Assembly (NCBI GenBank): GCA_944385595.1
Contig: CALWXY010000197.1
Location: 1-21,105 of the forward strand
Direction of reading: 5' to 3'
Origin: an uncultured Oscillospiraceae bacterium
GTDB taxonomy: Bacteria > Bacillota > Clostridia > Oscillospirales > Oscillospiraceae
DNA: 21,105 nucleotides
Below the pieces are notes generated by a model. It had not been told where the DNA came from and searched no databases. It saw nothing but the letters and a program-made list of their open reading frames with translations. This document shows, one piece after another, positions 13,463-21,105 of the stretch (position 1 is its first letter; each line of letters opens with the position of its first letter). The position numbers and the translations under genes were made by a program.

Positions 13463-15370
13463 TCACTCAAGTTCAAACGCGCCCGTATATAGCTGGTAGT
13501 ATTTGCCGCGCTGGGCGATGAGCTGTTCGTGGTCGCCGCGCTCGATTATGCGGCCATGCTCGAGCACCATTATAGCATTGGAATTGCGTACTGTCGAGAG
13601 GCGATGCGCGATTACAAAGACGGTGCGCCCGCTCATCAGCGAGTCCATGCCCTTCTGGACTATGGCCTCGGTGCGGGTATCTATGCTGGAGGTGGCCTCG
13701 TCGAGTATCATGACCGGCGGGTCGGCCACCGCGACTCGCGCTATCGAGAGCAGCTGGCGCTGGCCCTGCGAGAGGCCGGAGCCGTCGCCCTCGAGCACAG
13801 TGTCGTAGCCCTGCGGCAGCATGGATATGAAGCCGTGCGCGTTTGCGAGCTTTGCCGCCGCTATGCACTCCTCGTCGGTGGCGTCGAGGCGTCCGTAGCG
13901 GATGTTGTCCATAACTGTGCCGGTGAAGAGGCTGACATCCTGCAGCACTATGCCCAGCGAGCGGCGCAGGTCGCTTTTGGCGATACGCTTTATATCTATG
14001 CCGTCGTAGGTGATTGTGCCGTCAGAGATGTCGTAGAATCTGTTAATCAGGTTCGTTATGGTCGTCTTGCCCGCGCCGGTCGCTCCGACGAATGCGAGCT
14101 TCTGTCCCGGCTTTGCGTAGAGCGTCACGTCGTGCAGGACGGGCTTGCCCTCGACGTATGCGAAGTCGACGGAGTTGAGGCGCACGTCGCCTCTCAGCTC
14201 CGTATAGCGTGCGGCGCCGTCAGGCTGAAGCTCCTTCCACGCCCAGTGGCCGGTCTTGTGCGCTGTCTCGGTGATGGAGCCGTCGGCGTGCTTCTCGACA
14301 TCCACGAGCGTGACCTTGCCCTCGTCGCCCTCCACGGGCTCGTCGAGCAGCTCGAATATTCGCGCGGCGCCCGCCATCGCCATGATGACGGCGTTCATCT
14401 GCTGCGAAACCTGGCTTATCGGCATTGAGAAGCTGCGGCTCAGCTGCAAAAACGCCGACACCGTGCCGAGGGTTATGCCCGGCACCCCCGCGCAGGCGAG
14501 GCCGCCGCCTATGACGGCTATGAGGACGTACTGCAGGTTGCCGAGGTTCGCGAGAATCGGCATCATGGTCAGGGCTATGCTGTTCGCGGAGGAGGCGTTG
14601 ACTCTCAGCTCCTCGTTCAGCTTGTCGAAGGCCTCCTTGGCCTTCTCCTCGTGGCAGAAGACCTTGACGACCTTCTGGCCGTTCACCATCTCCTCAATAT
14701 AGCCGTTCAGCGCGCCGAGGGAGCGCTGCTGGCCTATGAAGTAGCGTCCGCTGCGCCCGCCGAGCACCTTGACAGTGCGCATCATAATCAGCACGAACAC
14801 CACGACGAACATGGTGAGCCAGATATTCAGGTACAGCATGGTGCAGAACACCGAGACTATGGTTATGACGCTGATTATTATATTCGGTATGCTCTGCGAA
14901 ATCATCTGGCGTAGGGTGTCGGTGTCGTTAGTATAGCGGCTCATCAGGTCGCCGTGGGTGTGCGAGTCAAAGTAGCGCAGCGGCAGGCGCTGCATGTGCT
15001 CGAACATCTCGTCGCGTATGTCTTTCAGCACGCCCTGCGAGATATACACCATGATGAGGTTATATGTGAGCGAGCAGATTATGCCAACGGCAAACACGCA
15101 GCCCATGCCGGTAACAAGGCCGAGCATTCCGCTGAAATCCGGGTCGGACTCCAGCAGCAGGGGCTTGACGTAGTCGTCTATCAGGGTCTTGATGAATATT
15201 GAGCTGGAGACGTTCACCAGCGAGCTCGCGATTATGCACAGCACTACAGCGGCAAAGCGGAATTTGTAGCGCATGATGTAGCGCAGCAGGCGCTTTGTCG
15301 CGCCCATGTCGAGCTTTCTGTCCGGCGGCGCCGTGCGGGCGCCGCGTCCGCCCATGGTGGGATTAGGCAT
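13463..15370 (-). CDS. ABC exporter subunit with the consensus ATP site (BmrD/LmrD-like)
   Basis: The start chosen is the ATG at 15370 (GAGGAGGCGAGGAGA upstream), overlapping the end of the partner gene by eight bases; 635 residues. An N-terminal six-helix export domain (about 30-335) is followed by an extra segment of some 50 residues (345-395) and an ATPase domain. Walker A is GATGAGKTT (429-437), the signature is LSQGQ (533-537), Walker B is VMILDE with catalytic Glu558, and the switch His is His589. With the partner it should form a heterodimeric multidrug-type exporter. Its altered signature LSQGQ would face the partner's degenerate ATP site, as in LmrCD, BmrCD and TM287/288. Confidence 0.93.
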   Translation of the reverse strand: MPNPTMGGRGARTAPPDRKLDMGATKRLLRYIMRYKFRFAAVVLCIIASSLVNVSSSIFIKTLIDDYVKPLLLESDPDFSGMLGLVTGMGCVFAVGIICSLTYNLIMVYISQGVLKDIRDEMFEHMQRLPLRYFDSHTHGDLMSRYTNDTDTLRQMISQSIPNIIISVITIVSVFCTMLYLNIWLTMFVVVFVLIMMRTVKVLGGRSGRYFIGQQRSLGALNGYIEEMVNGQKVVKVFCHEEKAKEAFDKLNEELRVNASSANSIALTMMPILANLGNLQYVLIAVIGGGLACAGVPGITLGTVSAFLQLSRSFSMPISQVSQQMNAVIMAMAGAARIFELLDEPVEGDEGKVTLVDVEKHADGSITETAHKTGHWAWKELQPDGAARYTELRGDVRLNSVDFAYVEGKPVLHDVTLYAKPGQKLAFVGATGAGKTTITNLINRFYDISDGTITYDGIDIKRIAKSDLRRSLGIVLQDVSLFTGTVMDNIRYGRLDATDEECIAAAKLANAHGFISMLPQGYDTVLEGDGSGLSQGQRQLLSIARVAVADPPVMILDEATSSIDTRTEAIVQKGMDSLMSGRTVFVIAHRLSTVRNSNAIMVLEHGRIIERGDHEQLIAQRGKYYQLYTGAFELE

Positions 15371-17105
15371 TCTCCTCGCCTCCTCTCGTCTGGGATTCAA
15401 ACACCTCGCGGTAGATATCGCTGCTTCTCAGCAGCTCCTCGTGCGTGCCGAGGGCCGCGACGCGCCCCTCGTCCATGACGATTATCCTGTCGGCGTCCTG
15501 CACCGAGGATATGCGCTGCGCGATAATCAGCTTTGTCGTATTCGGTATCTCCTCGCGGAAGGCTGTGCGTATCACGCTGTCGGTGTGGGTGTCGACGGCG
15601 CTGGTGGAGTCGTCGAGTATGAGAATCTTCGGCTTTTTCAGCAGCGCTCTCGCTATGCACAGGCGCTGCTTCTGGCCGCCGGAGACGTTGGTGCCGCCCT
15701 GCTCTATCCATGTGTCGTAGCCCTTGGGCAGCTCCATTATGAAGTCGTGCGCGCAGGCGAGTCGGCATGCGTGCTCGAGCTCGGCGTCGGTTGCGTGCTC
15801 GTTGCCCCAGCGGAGATTCTCCTTGATTGTGCCGGAGAACAGCTCGTTTTTCTGCAGCACCATCGACACGGCGTTTCGCAGCGTCTCTATATCGTAGTCG
15901 CGCACGTCCACTCCGCCGACCAGCACCTCGCCGTGCAGTGCGTCGTAAAGGCGGGGTATCATCTGCACCAGCGTCGACTTCGAGCTGCCGGTGCCGCCTA
16001 TGATGCCCACGGTCTCGCCGCTTTTTATGGATATGTCTATATCCTTGAGGCAGAGGCGCTCGTCGGAGCCGGAGTAGCTGTAGTCGAGGTGGCGGAACTC
16101 CACGCTGCCGTCTTTTACCTCGGTGACGGGGTTTTCAGGCTCGGCTATGGTGCTCTCCTCGGTGAGCAGCTCGTAGGCGCGCTCGGCGGAGGCGCGGGAT
16201 ATGGTTATCATGACGAACACCATTGAGAGCATCATCAGGCTGGTGAGCACCTGCATGGAGTAGGTTATGAGGCTCATAAGCTGGCCGGAGGTCATCTCCG
16301 TCTCGCCGGAGAGGACTATTATCCTCGCGCCGAGCCAGGCGACGGTGAGCATGCAGCCGTAGGAGGCTATCTGCATCAGCGGCATGTTGAACGCCAGCAG
16401 GCGCTCCGCCCCGCTGAACAGGCGGTATATGTTCTTTGAGTTCTCGTCGAACTTCTCGATCTCGTGATCCTCGCGCACGAAGGCCTTGACCACTCTTATG
16501 CCGCGCAGGTTCTCCTGGACGACGAGGTTCAGCTTGTCGTAGGCCCTGAACACCTTCTCAAAGCGCGGCATACCGTTTTTGATGATAATTCCCAGTCCGA
16601 CGGCGAGCAGAGGCATCGCGGCGAGGAACACCATCGACAGCTCGAGGTTCACCCGCGAGGCCATAATCATGGCCGCAATCAGCATCACCGGGCAGCGCAC
16701 CGCGACGCGGATTATCATTTGAAAGGCCATCTGGATATTGTTGATGTCGGTGGTGAGGCGGGTGACTATGCTGGCGCTGGAGAATTTGTCGATGTTCTCG
16801 AACGAGTACTCCTGCACCTTGTGGTACATGTCGCGCCTCAGGTTCGCGGCGAAGCCGGTGGAGGCTATGGCCGCCTGCCGCGCCGAGCCGGCGCCGAACA
16901 GCAGCGACAGCACGCAGGCCGCAATCAGCAGCGCGCCCATGCGCAGTATATAGCCGAAATCGCCGAGGTCTATGCCGTAGTCTATGAGGTCGGCCATCAG
17001 AAACGGCACCCAGACCTCCAGCAGCACCTCCATTATGACGTAGAGCGGGGCCTTTATCGCATTCACCCTGTACTGGCGAATTGAGCCCATCAGTTTTTTG
17101 ACCAT
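15363..17105 (-). CDS. ABC exporter subunit with a degenerate ATP site (BmrC/LmrC-like)
   Basis: The protein has 580 residues: a six-helix export domain and an ATPase domain. Walker A is GGTGSSKST (370-378) and the signature is a normal VSGGQ (474-478). The catalytic Walker B Glu is replaced by Asp499 (ILILDD) and the switch His by Gln530 (IIAQR). These changes mark the weakly hydrolysing site of heterodimeric exporters; the normal signature completes the active site of the partner. GGGAGGT precedes the ATG, only two bases separate it from the MarR stop, and it overlaps the next ABC gene. The exported compound is unknown; drugs or endogenous amphiphiles are usual for the family. Confidence 0.94.
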   Translation of the reverse strand: MVKKLMGSIRQYRVNAIKAPLYVIMEVLLEVWVPFLMADLIDYGIDLGDFGYILRMGALLIAACVLSLLFGAGSARQAAIASTGFAANLRRDMYHKVQEYSFENIDKFSSASIVTRLTTDINNIQMAFQMIIRVAVRCPVMLIAAMIMASRVNLELSMVFLAAMPLLAVGLGIIIKNGMPRFEKVFRAYDKLNLVVQENLRGIRVVKAFVREDHEIEKFDENSKNIYRLFSGAERLLAFNMPLMQIASYGCMLTVAWLGARIIVLSGETEMTSGQLMSLITYSMQVLTSLMMLSMVFVMITISRASAERAYELLTEESTIAEPENPVTEVKDGSVEFRHLDYSYSGSDERLCLKDIDISIKSGETVGIIGGTGSSKSTLVQMIPRLYDALHGEVLVGGVDVRDYDIETLRNAVSMVLQKNELFSGTIKENLRWGNEHATDAELEHACRLACAHDFIMELPKGYDTWIEQGGTNVSGGQKQRLCIARALLKKPKILILDDSTSAVDTHTDSVIRTAFREEIPNTTKLIIAQRISSVQDADRIIVMDEGRVAALGTHEELLRSSDIYREVFESQTRGGEENA

Positions 17106-17107
17106 AG

Positions 17108-17560
17108 CTACCTCCCGTCGGCAGATGAAAAATTCCGCCTCATCTGCTCAAGCACGCGGCAAAAGCACTCTATATCCTCATCGCTAATGCCCTTTCGCGT
17201 CAGCGCGTCCAGAGCGTCCAGCTCGCGGGTGACGCAGTCGTGTATCGAGAGCGCCCGCTCCGTCGGCCGGATTTTCTTGAGGCGCGCGTCGCACTCGACG
17301 CTCTCGCGGGTTATGAGCCGGTTCTTCTCCATGCATTTGAGTATGGTCGTCGCCGTTGAACGGCGGACGGCCAGCAGATTCTCTATGTCGCGCTGGTAGA
17401 TGTCGGTGTCGGGGTTGGCGCACAGATATCTGATTATGCGGCCGTGCAGCAGGGTGACGCCGTCCATGTCCACATACTGCTGCAGGTGGCGGTTCAGGCA
17501 GGTGGACATCATATTGTGCGTCATCCTCAGTTCGGCGCATATACGTTTGCCCTGTTGCAT
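17108..17560 (-). CDS. MarR-family transcriptional regulator of the ABC exporter operon
   Basis: I chose the ATG at 17560 (GGAG nine bases upstream; 150 residues). The frame is open back to 17644, but that would read through the promoter and operator. The winged helix-turn-helix is visible: GRIIRYLCANPDTDIYQRDI, then ENLLAVRRSTATTILKCMEK as the recognition region, and a wing around RESVECDARLKKI, where MarR proteins carry the Asp-x-Arg motif (here DARLKKIRPT). It is the first gene of the ABC unit. A palindrome over its own start site indicates autorepression, relieved by a ligand that is probably also exported. Confidence 0.9.
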   Translation of the reverse strand: MQQGKRICAELRMTHNMMSTCLNRHLQQYVDMDGVTLLHGRIIRYLCANPDTDIYQRDIENLLAVRRSTATTILKCMEKNRLITRESVECDARLKKIRPTERALSIHDCVTRELDALDALTRKGISDEDIECFCRVLEQMRRNFSSADGR

Positions 17561-17576
17561 TTGCTCATCTCCAATA

Positions 17577-17590
17577 GTTAGTTGACTAAC
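17577..17590. promoter_or_regulatory. MarR-type operator
   Basis: GTTAGT-TG-ACTAAC is a palindrome with 6-base arms directly after the -10 box of the marR promoter, over the expected start site. The TTAGTTGACTAA core is AT-rich like other MarR sites. Confidence 0.8.
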
Positions 17591-17619
17591 ATTATAGCCT
17601 GAGCTCCGCCGTGCGTCAA
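17591..17619 (-). promoter_or_regulatory. Sigma-A promoter of the marR-ABC operon
   Basis: On the minus strand TTGACG (17619-17614) is exactly 17 bases from a perfect TATAAT (17596-17591). Confidence 0.87.
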
Positions 17620-17627
17620 TATCTCTA

Positions 17628-17656
17628 TGGACACAGCCGGGCAAATATTATATAAT
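17628..17656 (+). promoter_or_regulatory. Sigma-A promoter of ybaK
   Basis: TGGACA (17628-17633) and a perfect TATAAT (17651-17656) are 17 bases apart; the ATG follows 30 bases later with AGGAAG before it. Confidence 0.8.
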
Positions 17657-17686
17657 GAGTAAAACTCAAACGACAGGAAGACTGAT

Positions 17687-18163
17687 ATGGACAACAAGAC
17701 CAACGTCATGCGGCTTATCGACAAGAAAAAGCTGCCGTATAAGGCCCACGTCTACACCCCCACCGAGGCGCTCAGCGGCGTCGAGGCGGCGCAGATGCTC
17801 GGGCAGGACCCCGCCAAGGTTTTCAAGACCCTCGTCACCTCCGGCAAGAGCGGCGCGCACTATGTATTCGTCATACCCGTCGCCGAGGAGCTGGACCTCA
17901 AGAAAGCCGCCAAGGCCGTCGGTGAGAAGTCTATCGAGATGCTCAAATCAAAAGAGCTGCTCCCCCTCACCGGCTACATCCACGGCGGCTGCTCGCCGAT
18001 AGGCATGAAAAAGTTCTTCACGACGGTGGTCGACGCCACCGCCTCCGATAAGGACGTCATCTTCTTCAGCGCGGGCAAAATCGGCCATCAGATTGAGATG
18101 GCCCCGACCGACCTTGAGAAAATGATTCGGCTCAGCTACGCCGATTTGACGGTAAAAGAATAG
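17687..18163 (+). CDS. ybaK: Cys-tRNA(Pro) deacylase, YbaK/EbsC family
   Basis: The protein has 158 residues (E. coli YbaK has 159). It removes cysteine from tRNA-Pro that prolyl-tRNA synthetase has mischarged, acting in the cytoplasm in trans. The whole length follows the family: the PYKAHVYTP start, DPAKVFKTLVTSGK, VIPVAEELDLKKAAKAVGEKSIEM, TGYIHGGCSPIGMKK, then the C-terminal DVIFFSAGKIGHQIEMAPTDL. The likely catalytic Lys is in VFKTL. It stands alone, with its own promoter divergent from the marR operon and a hairpin terminator shared with spoVAE. Nothing is unusual. Confidence 0.95.
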   Translation: MDNKTNVMRLIDKKKLPYKAHVYTPTEALSGVEAAQMLGQDPAKVFKTLVTSGKSGAHYVFVIPVAEELDLKKAAKAVGEKSIEMLKSKELLPLTGYIHGGCSPIGMKKFFTTVVDATASDKDVIFFSAGKIGHQIEMAPTDLEKMIRLSYADLTVKE

Positions 18164-18192
18164 AAAAAGCGCCCCAGATGGGGCGCTTTTTC
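18163..18192. terminator. Bidirectional terminator between ybaK and spoVAE
   Basis: A 13-bp stem (A-run, GCGCCCC, loop AGAT, GGGGCGC, T-run) starts in the ybaK stop codon and ends in the spoVAE stop codon, so one hairpin closes both genes. Confidence 0.9.
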
Positions 18193-18554
18193 TATTTCTT
18201 CTCCTTCGGCTTGCATATCAGCGCTGCGGCAAACGCGAAAAACACCGCCGCCGCTATTCCGCCCGCGGCGGCCGTGAATCCGCCGGTGAATGCGCCGAGC
18301 GCGCCCTTCTCCGCCACGGCGCGGCGCACTCCGTCGGCCAGCGTATTGCCGAAGCCGGTGAGCGGCACCGTCGCGCCGGCGCCCGCCCAGTCTGCCAGCG
18401 GCTGGTATATGCCGAGCGCGCCGAGCAGCACGCCCGTCACAACGTATATGGACAGTATGCGCGCAGGCGTGAGCCTTGTTTTATCAATCAGCAGCTGTCC
18501 GGCAGCGCACAGCGCGCCGCCGACGACAAAGGCCCTGAGCAGCTCCATTGCCAT
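18192..18554 (-). CDS. spoVAE: Stage V sporulation protein AE
   Basis: The protein has 120 residues, a small membrane protein with three to four hydrophobic helices (RAFVVGGALCAAGQLLID; ILSIYVVTGVLLGALGIY; a glycine- and alanine-rich C-terminal pair). The central stretch VPLTGFGNTLADGVRRAV is a strong family mark. SpoVA proteins form the inner-membrane channel that moves dipicolinic acid into the forespore and out at germination. The ATG follows GGAGGG, three bases after the spoVAD stop, so the two are translated from one mRNA. Confidence 0.93.
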   Translation of the reverse strand: MAMELLRAFVVGGALCAAGQLLIDKTRLTPARILSIYVVTGVLLGALGIYQPLADWAGAGATVPLTGFGNTLADGVRRAVAEKGALGAFTGGFTAAAGGIAAAVFFAFAAALICKPKEKK

Positions 18555-18557
18555 ATT

Positions 18558-19574
18558 CTAGCCCTCCATATCGAAAACCACCGCGTGGCTTATGCCCGGT
18601 ATCGACTCGCCCTGCTGCGAGCTGGTCGTCGAGAGCAGAGCGCCCGTCGCGGCGAACAGCATACGCTTCCACTTGCGCTCACGCATACCGGTGAGCAGCA
18701 GCGAGGCCAGCAGGCTCGCGCAGCATCCGCAGCCGGAGCCTCCGGCGTGTACGTCCTGTCTCTCCCGGTCGAACACAAGCAGGCCGCAGTCCAGGTGGTT
18801 CTCTCCGAATTTCACCCCGTCGCGCGAAAACAGCGCGCACAGCGCCTCGCTGCCGACGGCGCCGAGGTCGCCGGTGACGATTACGTCGTAGTCCGCGGGG
18901 CTGCGCCCCGTGTCCTCAAAGTGCGCGCGCAGCGTGTCGTGCGCCGCCGGGGCCATCGTCGCGCCCATGTTGTTCGCGTCGCAAATTCCGGCGTCGACTA
19001 TCCGCCCGGTCGTGACGTGGGTGATATACGGCGCGGGCGCGCTGCCTCCGAGGATGAGGCTCCCCGCGCCGGTGACCGTCCACTGGGCCGTCGGCGTTCT
19101 CTGGCCGCCGTATTCCAGCGGGAAGCGGAACTGCCGCTCCGCCGAGCAGAAGTGCGAGCAGCTCTGAGCCGCCGCCATATCGCAGTAGCCCCCGTCTATG
19201 CTCATCGCCGCCAGCGAGAGCGACTCCGCCATAGTCGAACAGGCTCCGTACAGCCCGAAAAACGGCACTTTGCAGTCGCGCATCGCAAAAGACGAGGCTA
19301 TGCACTGGTTGAGCAGGTCGCCGCCGAATATATAGCCCAGCGCCGACGGCGCTATGCCCGCCTTGCCGCAGGCCAGCTCGAAGCACTGCTTGAGCATGTG
19401 CGTCTCCGCCTTCTCCCAGCTCGCCTCGCCGAAATAGGAGTCCTCGCTCACATAGTCGAAGTATTTGCCGAACGGCCCCTCGCCCTCCTTGCCGCCGGTG
19501 ACGGCGGCCGACGAGAGCACTCCGACCTTGCCGGACATGCACACGGTCTGGCGTCCCAGGCGCTTTTCCGCCAT
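18558..19574 (-). CDS. spoVAD: Stage V sporulation protein AD
   Basis: I chose the ATG at 19574, because GAGG lies eight bases before it; this gives 338 residues, the same as B. subtilis SpoVAD. Upstream in-frame GTG and ATG codons (19583, 19580) would lack a spaced ribosome site. The protein has a thiolase-like fold with Cys112 in GACSTMAESL, and typical stretches GPFGKYFD, IFGGDLLNQCIASSFAMRD and RTPTAQWTVTGAGSLIL. It is the soluble subunit that binds dipicolinic acid during uptake into the developing spore. spoVAE follows at three bases; spoVAC, which usually precedes it, is not here. Confidence 0.95.
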   Translation of the reverse strand: MAEKRLGRQTVCMSGKVGVLSSAAVTGGKEGEGPFGKYFDYVSEDSYFGEASWEKAETHMLKQCFELACGKAGIAPSALGYIFGGDLLNQCIASSFAMRDCKVPFFGLYGACSTMAESLSLAAMSIDGGYCDMAAAQSCSHFCSAERQFRFPLEYGGQRTPTAQWTVTGAGSLILGGSAPAPYITHVTTGRIVDAGICDANNMGATMAPAAHDTLRAHFEDTGRSPADYDVIVTGDLGAVGSEALCALFSRDGVKFGENHLDCGLLVFDRERQDVHAGGSGCGCCASLLASLLLTGMRERKWKRMLFAATGALLSTTSSQQGESIPGISHAVVFDMEG

Positions 19575-19630
19575 TTTCATCACCTCGGCTATATTCTGGC
19601 CGATAGCGGCAAAATAATTCCATCAAAATG

Positions 19631-19658
19631 AAAATGCTCCCCAGTTGGGGAGCATTTT
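19631..19658 (-). terminator. Terminator of the second DMT transporter gene
   Basis: Stem AAAATGCTCCCC pairs with GGGGAGCATTTT over loop AGTT, followed on the minus strand by CATTTTG. It separates the FCD-DMT unit from spoVAD. Confidence 0.85.
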
Positions 19659-19663
19659 TACCT

Positions 19664-20587
19664 CTATGCGATTCTTCCGCCCGAGGTCGCGGCGTGCATA
19701 TGCGTCGGCGTGAGCTCGTTTTTGGCGGCGTGTCTCTGGTTGTACATAAACAGGAATATGGAGGCCACTATGACCATGCTTCCGCCGATGACGGTGCGCC
19801 AGGACGGCACCTCGTTCAGGAATATCAGGCCGAAAATGGCGTTGAAGATTATGGCGCTCTGGCTATATATGCTGATCTCGCTCGCGGGGGCCAGTCTGTA
19901 TGCAAAGGTCATGGTTATCTGGCCGACGGCCGCGAACACGCCTATCATCAGCAGGCAGAACAAATCCCAGCCCCCGGGAATCTGGAAGTCCGGAGCCATC
20001 AGCGGAATCGACGCCACCGTGCTGAACACGCAGAAGTGCATGACGACGGTCAGCGGGTTCACGCGCCCCGCGAAATACGAGAGCAGCGTGTAGGCGACGG
20101 TATTGCATATCGCGCTCATCAGCGCCGCGGTCAGCGGCAGGAAGCTGGAGTCGAAGCTCGGGTTCGCCGCCAGGAATGCGCCCGCGAAGGCCAGCACCAT
20201 GGCGGGTATGTGCATTTTGGTGAGCTTCTCGTGCAGGAAGAGCGCCGCCGCCAGCGTGATGGTGAACATCGAAATGCGGCTGAGTATGGTGACGTCCGCC
20301 TGGTTCGCGTTGCGGGCCGCGTAAAACAGCAGGATTATCCCCACAAAGCCCGACAGCGATCTGCCGAACAGCTGCGGCTGATATTTCCGCTCGCCGAAAA
20401 ATGAGATGTGCTCCTTCGTCGCCACTATGCCGACGACTATGAGCCCTATGAGGTTCCTGAAAAAGGTCTGTTCCATGACGCCTATGGCGTCGCTCGTGAG
20501 CGCGACAAATATCTGCATCAGGCCGAAGCCCATGGTGGATATTATAATCAGCGCCGTGCCCTTCATGCGGGGCGTAATCTCTCTCAT
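19664..20587 (-). CDS. EamA/DMT-family transporter
   Basis: I chose the ATG at 20587, eight bases after GGAGG; the protein has 307 residues. A TTG at 20602 lies too close to the ribosome site. About ten hydrophobic helices form two EamA halves: MKGTALIIISTMGFGLMQIF to ARNANQADVTILSRISMFTI in the first, and AALMSAICNTVAYTLLSYFA to NAIFGLIFLNEVPSWRTVIGG in the second. The C-terminal tail is His-rich (HTHMHAATSG-like, THMHAATS). Substrate unknown. It follows the second FCD regulator by 20 bases and is probably its target. Confidence 0.9.
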   Translation of the reverse strand: MREITPRMKGTALIIISTMGFGLMQIFVALTSDAIGVMEQTFFRNLIGLIVVGIVATKEHISFFGERKYQPQLFGRSLSGFVGIILLFYAARNANQADVTILSRISMFTITLAAALFLHEKLTKMHIPAMVLAFAGAFLAANPSFDSSFLPLTAALMSAICNTVAYTLLSYFAGRVNPLTVVMHFCVFSTVASIPLMAPDFQIPGGWDLFCLLMIGVFAAVGQITMTFAYRLAPASEISIYSQSAIIFNAIFGLIFLNEVPSWRTVIGGSMVIVASIFLFMYNQRHAAKNELTPTHMHAATSGGRIA

Positions 20588-20607
20588 GTTCTGTTCCTCC
20601 AAGTGCG

Positions 20608-21105
20608 CTATTTGTTTTTACTCTTTCCTGTTCTGAAGCTGTATTTATATGGTGTGTTGATGACGTTGAGGCGGTCGCTCAGGTGCTTCGACATCAGCTC
20701 GCGCGCGAGAGCCGCGTTCGACGAGATGATGGCCTGGACTATAGTCATGTGGTCGCCCTGGCTGGAGCGGTCGATATCCTTGTCGACGTGCTCGAACAAA
20801 TCGGAGTACTCCGTTGAGCCCAGCTTCTCCAATATCGACACCAGCATATTCTCAAGCAGCTGGTTGTGCGCCGTCCTGGCTACCCAATGGTGGAATGGGA
20901 AATCAGAGGAGTCGTTCTTGGGACCCTGCATGGAGGCGATATCGTCCTTCATGACCCTGCCGATAACGGCGAGGTCTTCGTCTGTGCGCCTGATGGCGGC
21001 GTAATAGGCGAGGCTCGGCTCAATCAGCATTCGCGCGTCGTACAGCTCGCAGAAGTCGATATTGCTCCGCATCCGCTCGAAAAACTGCATGTTGTGTATG
21101 TTTTT
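20608..21105 (-). CDS. GntR-family regulator, FCD domain only visible (5' end outside window)
   Basis: The frame is open to the window edge, so the DNA-binding half lies outside and 165 codons are visible. What remains is an FCD ligand domain: DARMLIEPSLAYYAAIRR (helix 1), the Asp-x4-His of DFPFHHWVARTAHNQLLENML, the His of DHMTIVQAIISSNAALARELM and the His of SKHLSDRL, the usual metal-site residues. It precedes a DMT transporter gene by 20 bases on the same strand. Its operators cannot be judged from here; no GTCATACCA site was seen near it. Confidence 0.88.
   Translation of the reverse strand, partial: KNIHNMQFFERMRSNIDFCELYDARMLIEPSLAYYAAIRRTDEDLAVIGRVMKDDIASMQGPKNDSSDFPFHHWVARTAHNQLLENMLVSILEKLGSTEYSDLFEHVDKDIDRSSQGDHMTIVQAIISSNAALARELMSKHLSDRLNVINTPYKYSFRTGKSKNK

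Noticed and set aside
13529..16226. Long plus-strand frames opposite the ABC genes (13529-14428, 15306-16226)
   Set aside because: Shadows of the two ABC genes; no ribosome sites or recognisable motifs.
19592..19620. A sigma-G-like promoter for spoVAD (GAATT, 17 bases, CAGAATA on the minus strand)
   Set aside because: The boxes fit moderately, but the predicted start would fall in the ribosome site of spoVAD, leaving almost no leader; too weak to list as a feature.

Overview
The window looks like chromosomal DNA of a GC-rich, endospore-forming Firmicute, most likely a clostridium of the Oscillospiraceae type. I infer this from a spoVAD-spoVAE pair, a cyclic-di-AMP receptor of the DarA/PstA type, strong AGGAGG ribosome sites, consensus sigma-A promoters, and GC-rich coding DNA set against AT-rich control regions. 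I see no rRNA, tRNA, CRISPR array, insertion sequence or phage gene.

Layout: 1-1353 (+) holds the 3' part of a short-chain dehydrogenase and an unknown lipoprotein. 1390-2742 (-) is a two-gene unit of a DMT-family transporter and an SSAT-like acetyltransferase. 2816-12115 is the most interesting block: panB (-), an FCD-type GntR regulator (-), panE (+), a YtcJ-like amidohydrolase and a GltS-like Na+ symporter (both -), an AT-rich control region of about 650 bp, then an OPT-family transporter and a P1/DmpA-NylC family peptidase (both +). 12254-12595 (+) is the c-di-AMP receptor gene. 12636-17560 (-) is a four-gene unit: MarR regulator, the two halves of a heterodimeric ABC exporter, and a YjdF-like membrane protein. 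17687-18163 (+) is ybaK. 18192-19574 (-) is spoVAD-spoVAE. 19664-21105 (-) is a second FCD regulator, cut by the window edge, followed by a second DMT transporter.

Main discovery: nine bases, GTCATACCA, mostly as the core of a palindrome such as TGTGGT-CAT-ACCACA, occur in front of panB, panE, the symporter-amidohydrolase unit and the OPT-peptidase unit. The half-sites fit the FadR/GntR pattern TnGTnnnACnA, and the only complete FCD-GntR gene of the window lies among them. In front of panB and panE the site sits just downstream of a consensus promoter, where a bound repressor would block transcription. I infer a local regulon that couples the two pantoate-forming enzymes to uptake and cleavage of amide or peptide substrates. 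One testable reading is that the transporters and hydrolases supply beta-alanine while PanB and PanE supply pantoate, the two halves of pantothenate.

The MarR-ABC unit also shows its control clearly: a consensus promoter with a 14-bp palindrome over the expected start site. The two ABC proteins have complementary sequence signs of one active and one degenerate ATP site. Convergent genes are mostly separated by a single hairpin serving one or both sides.
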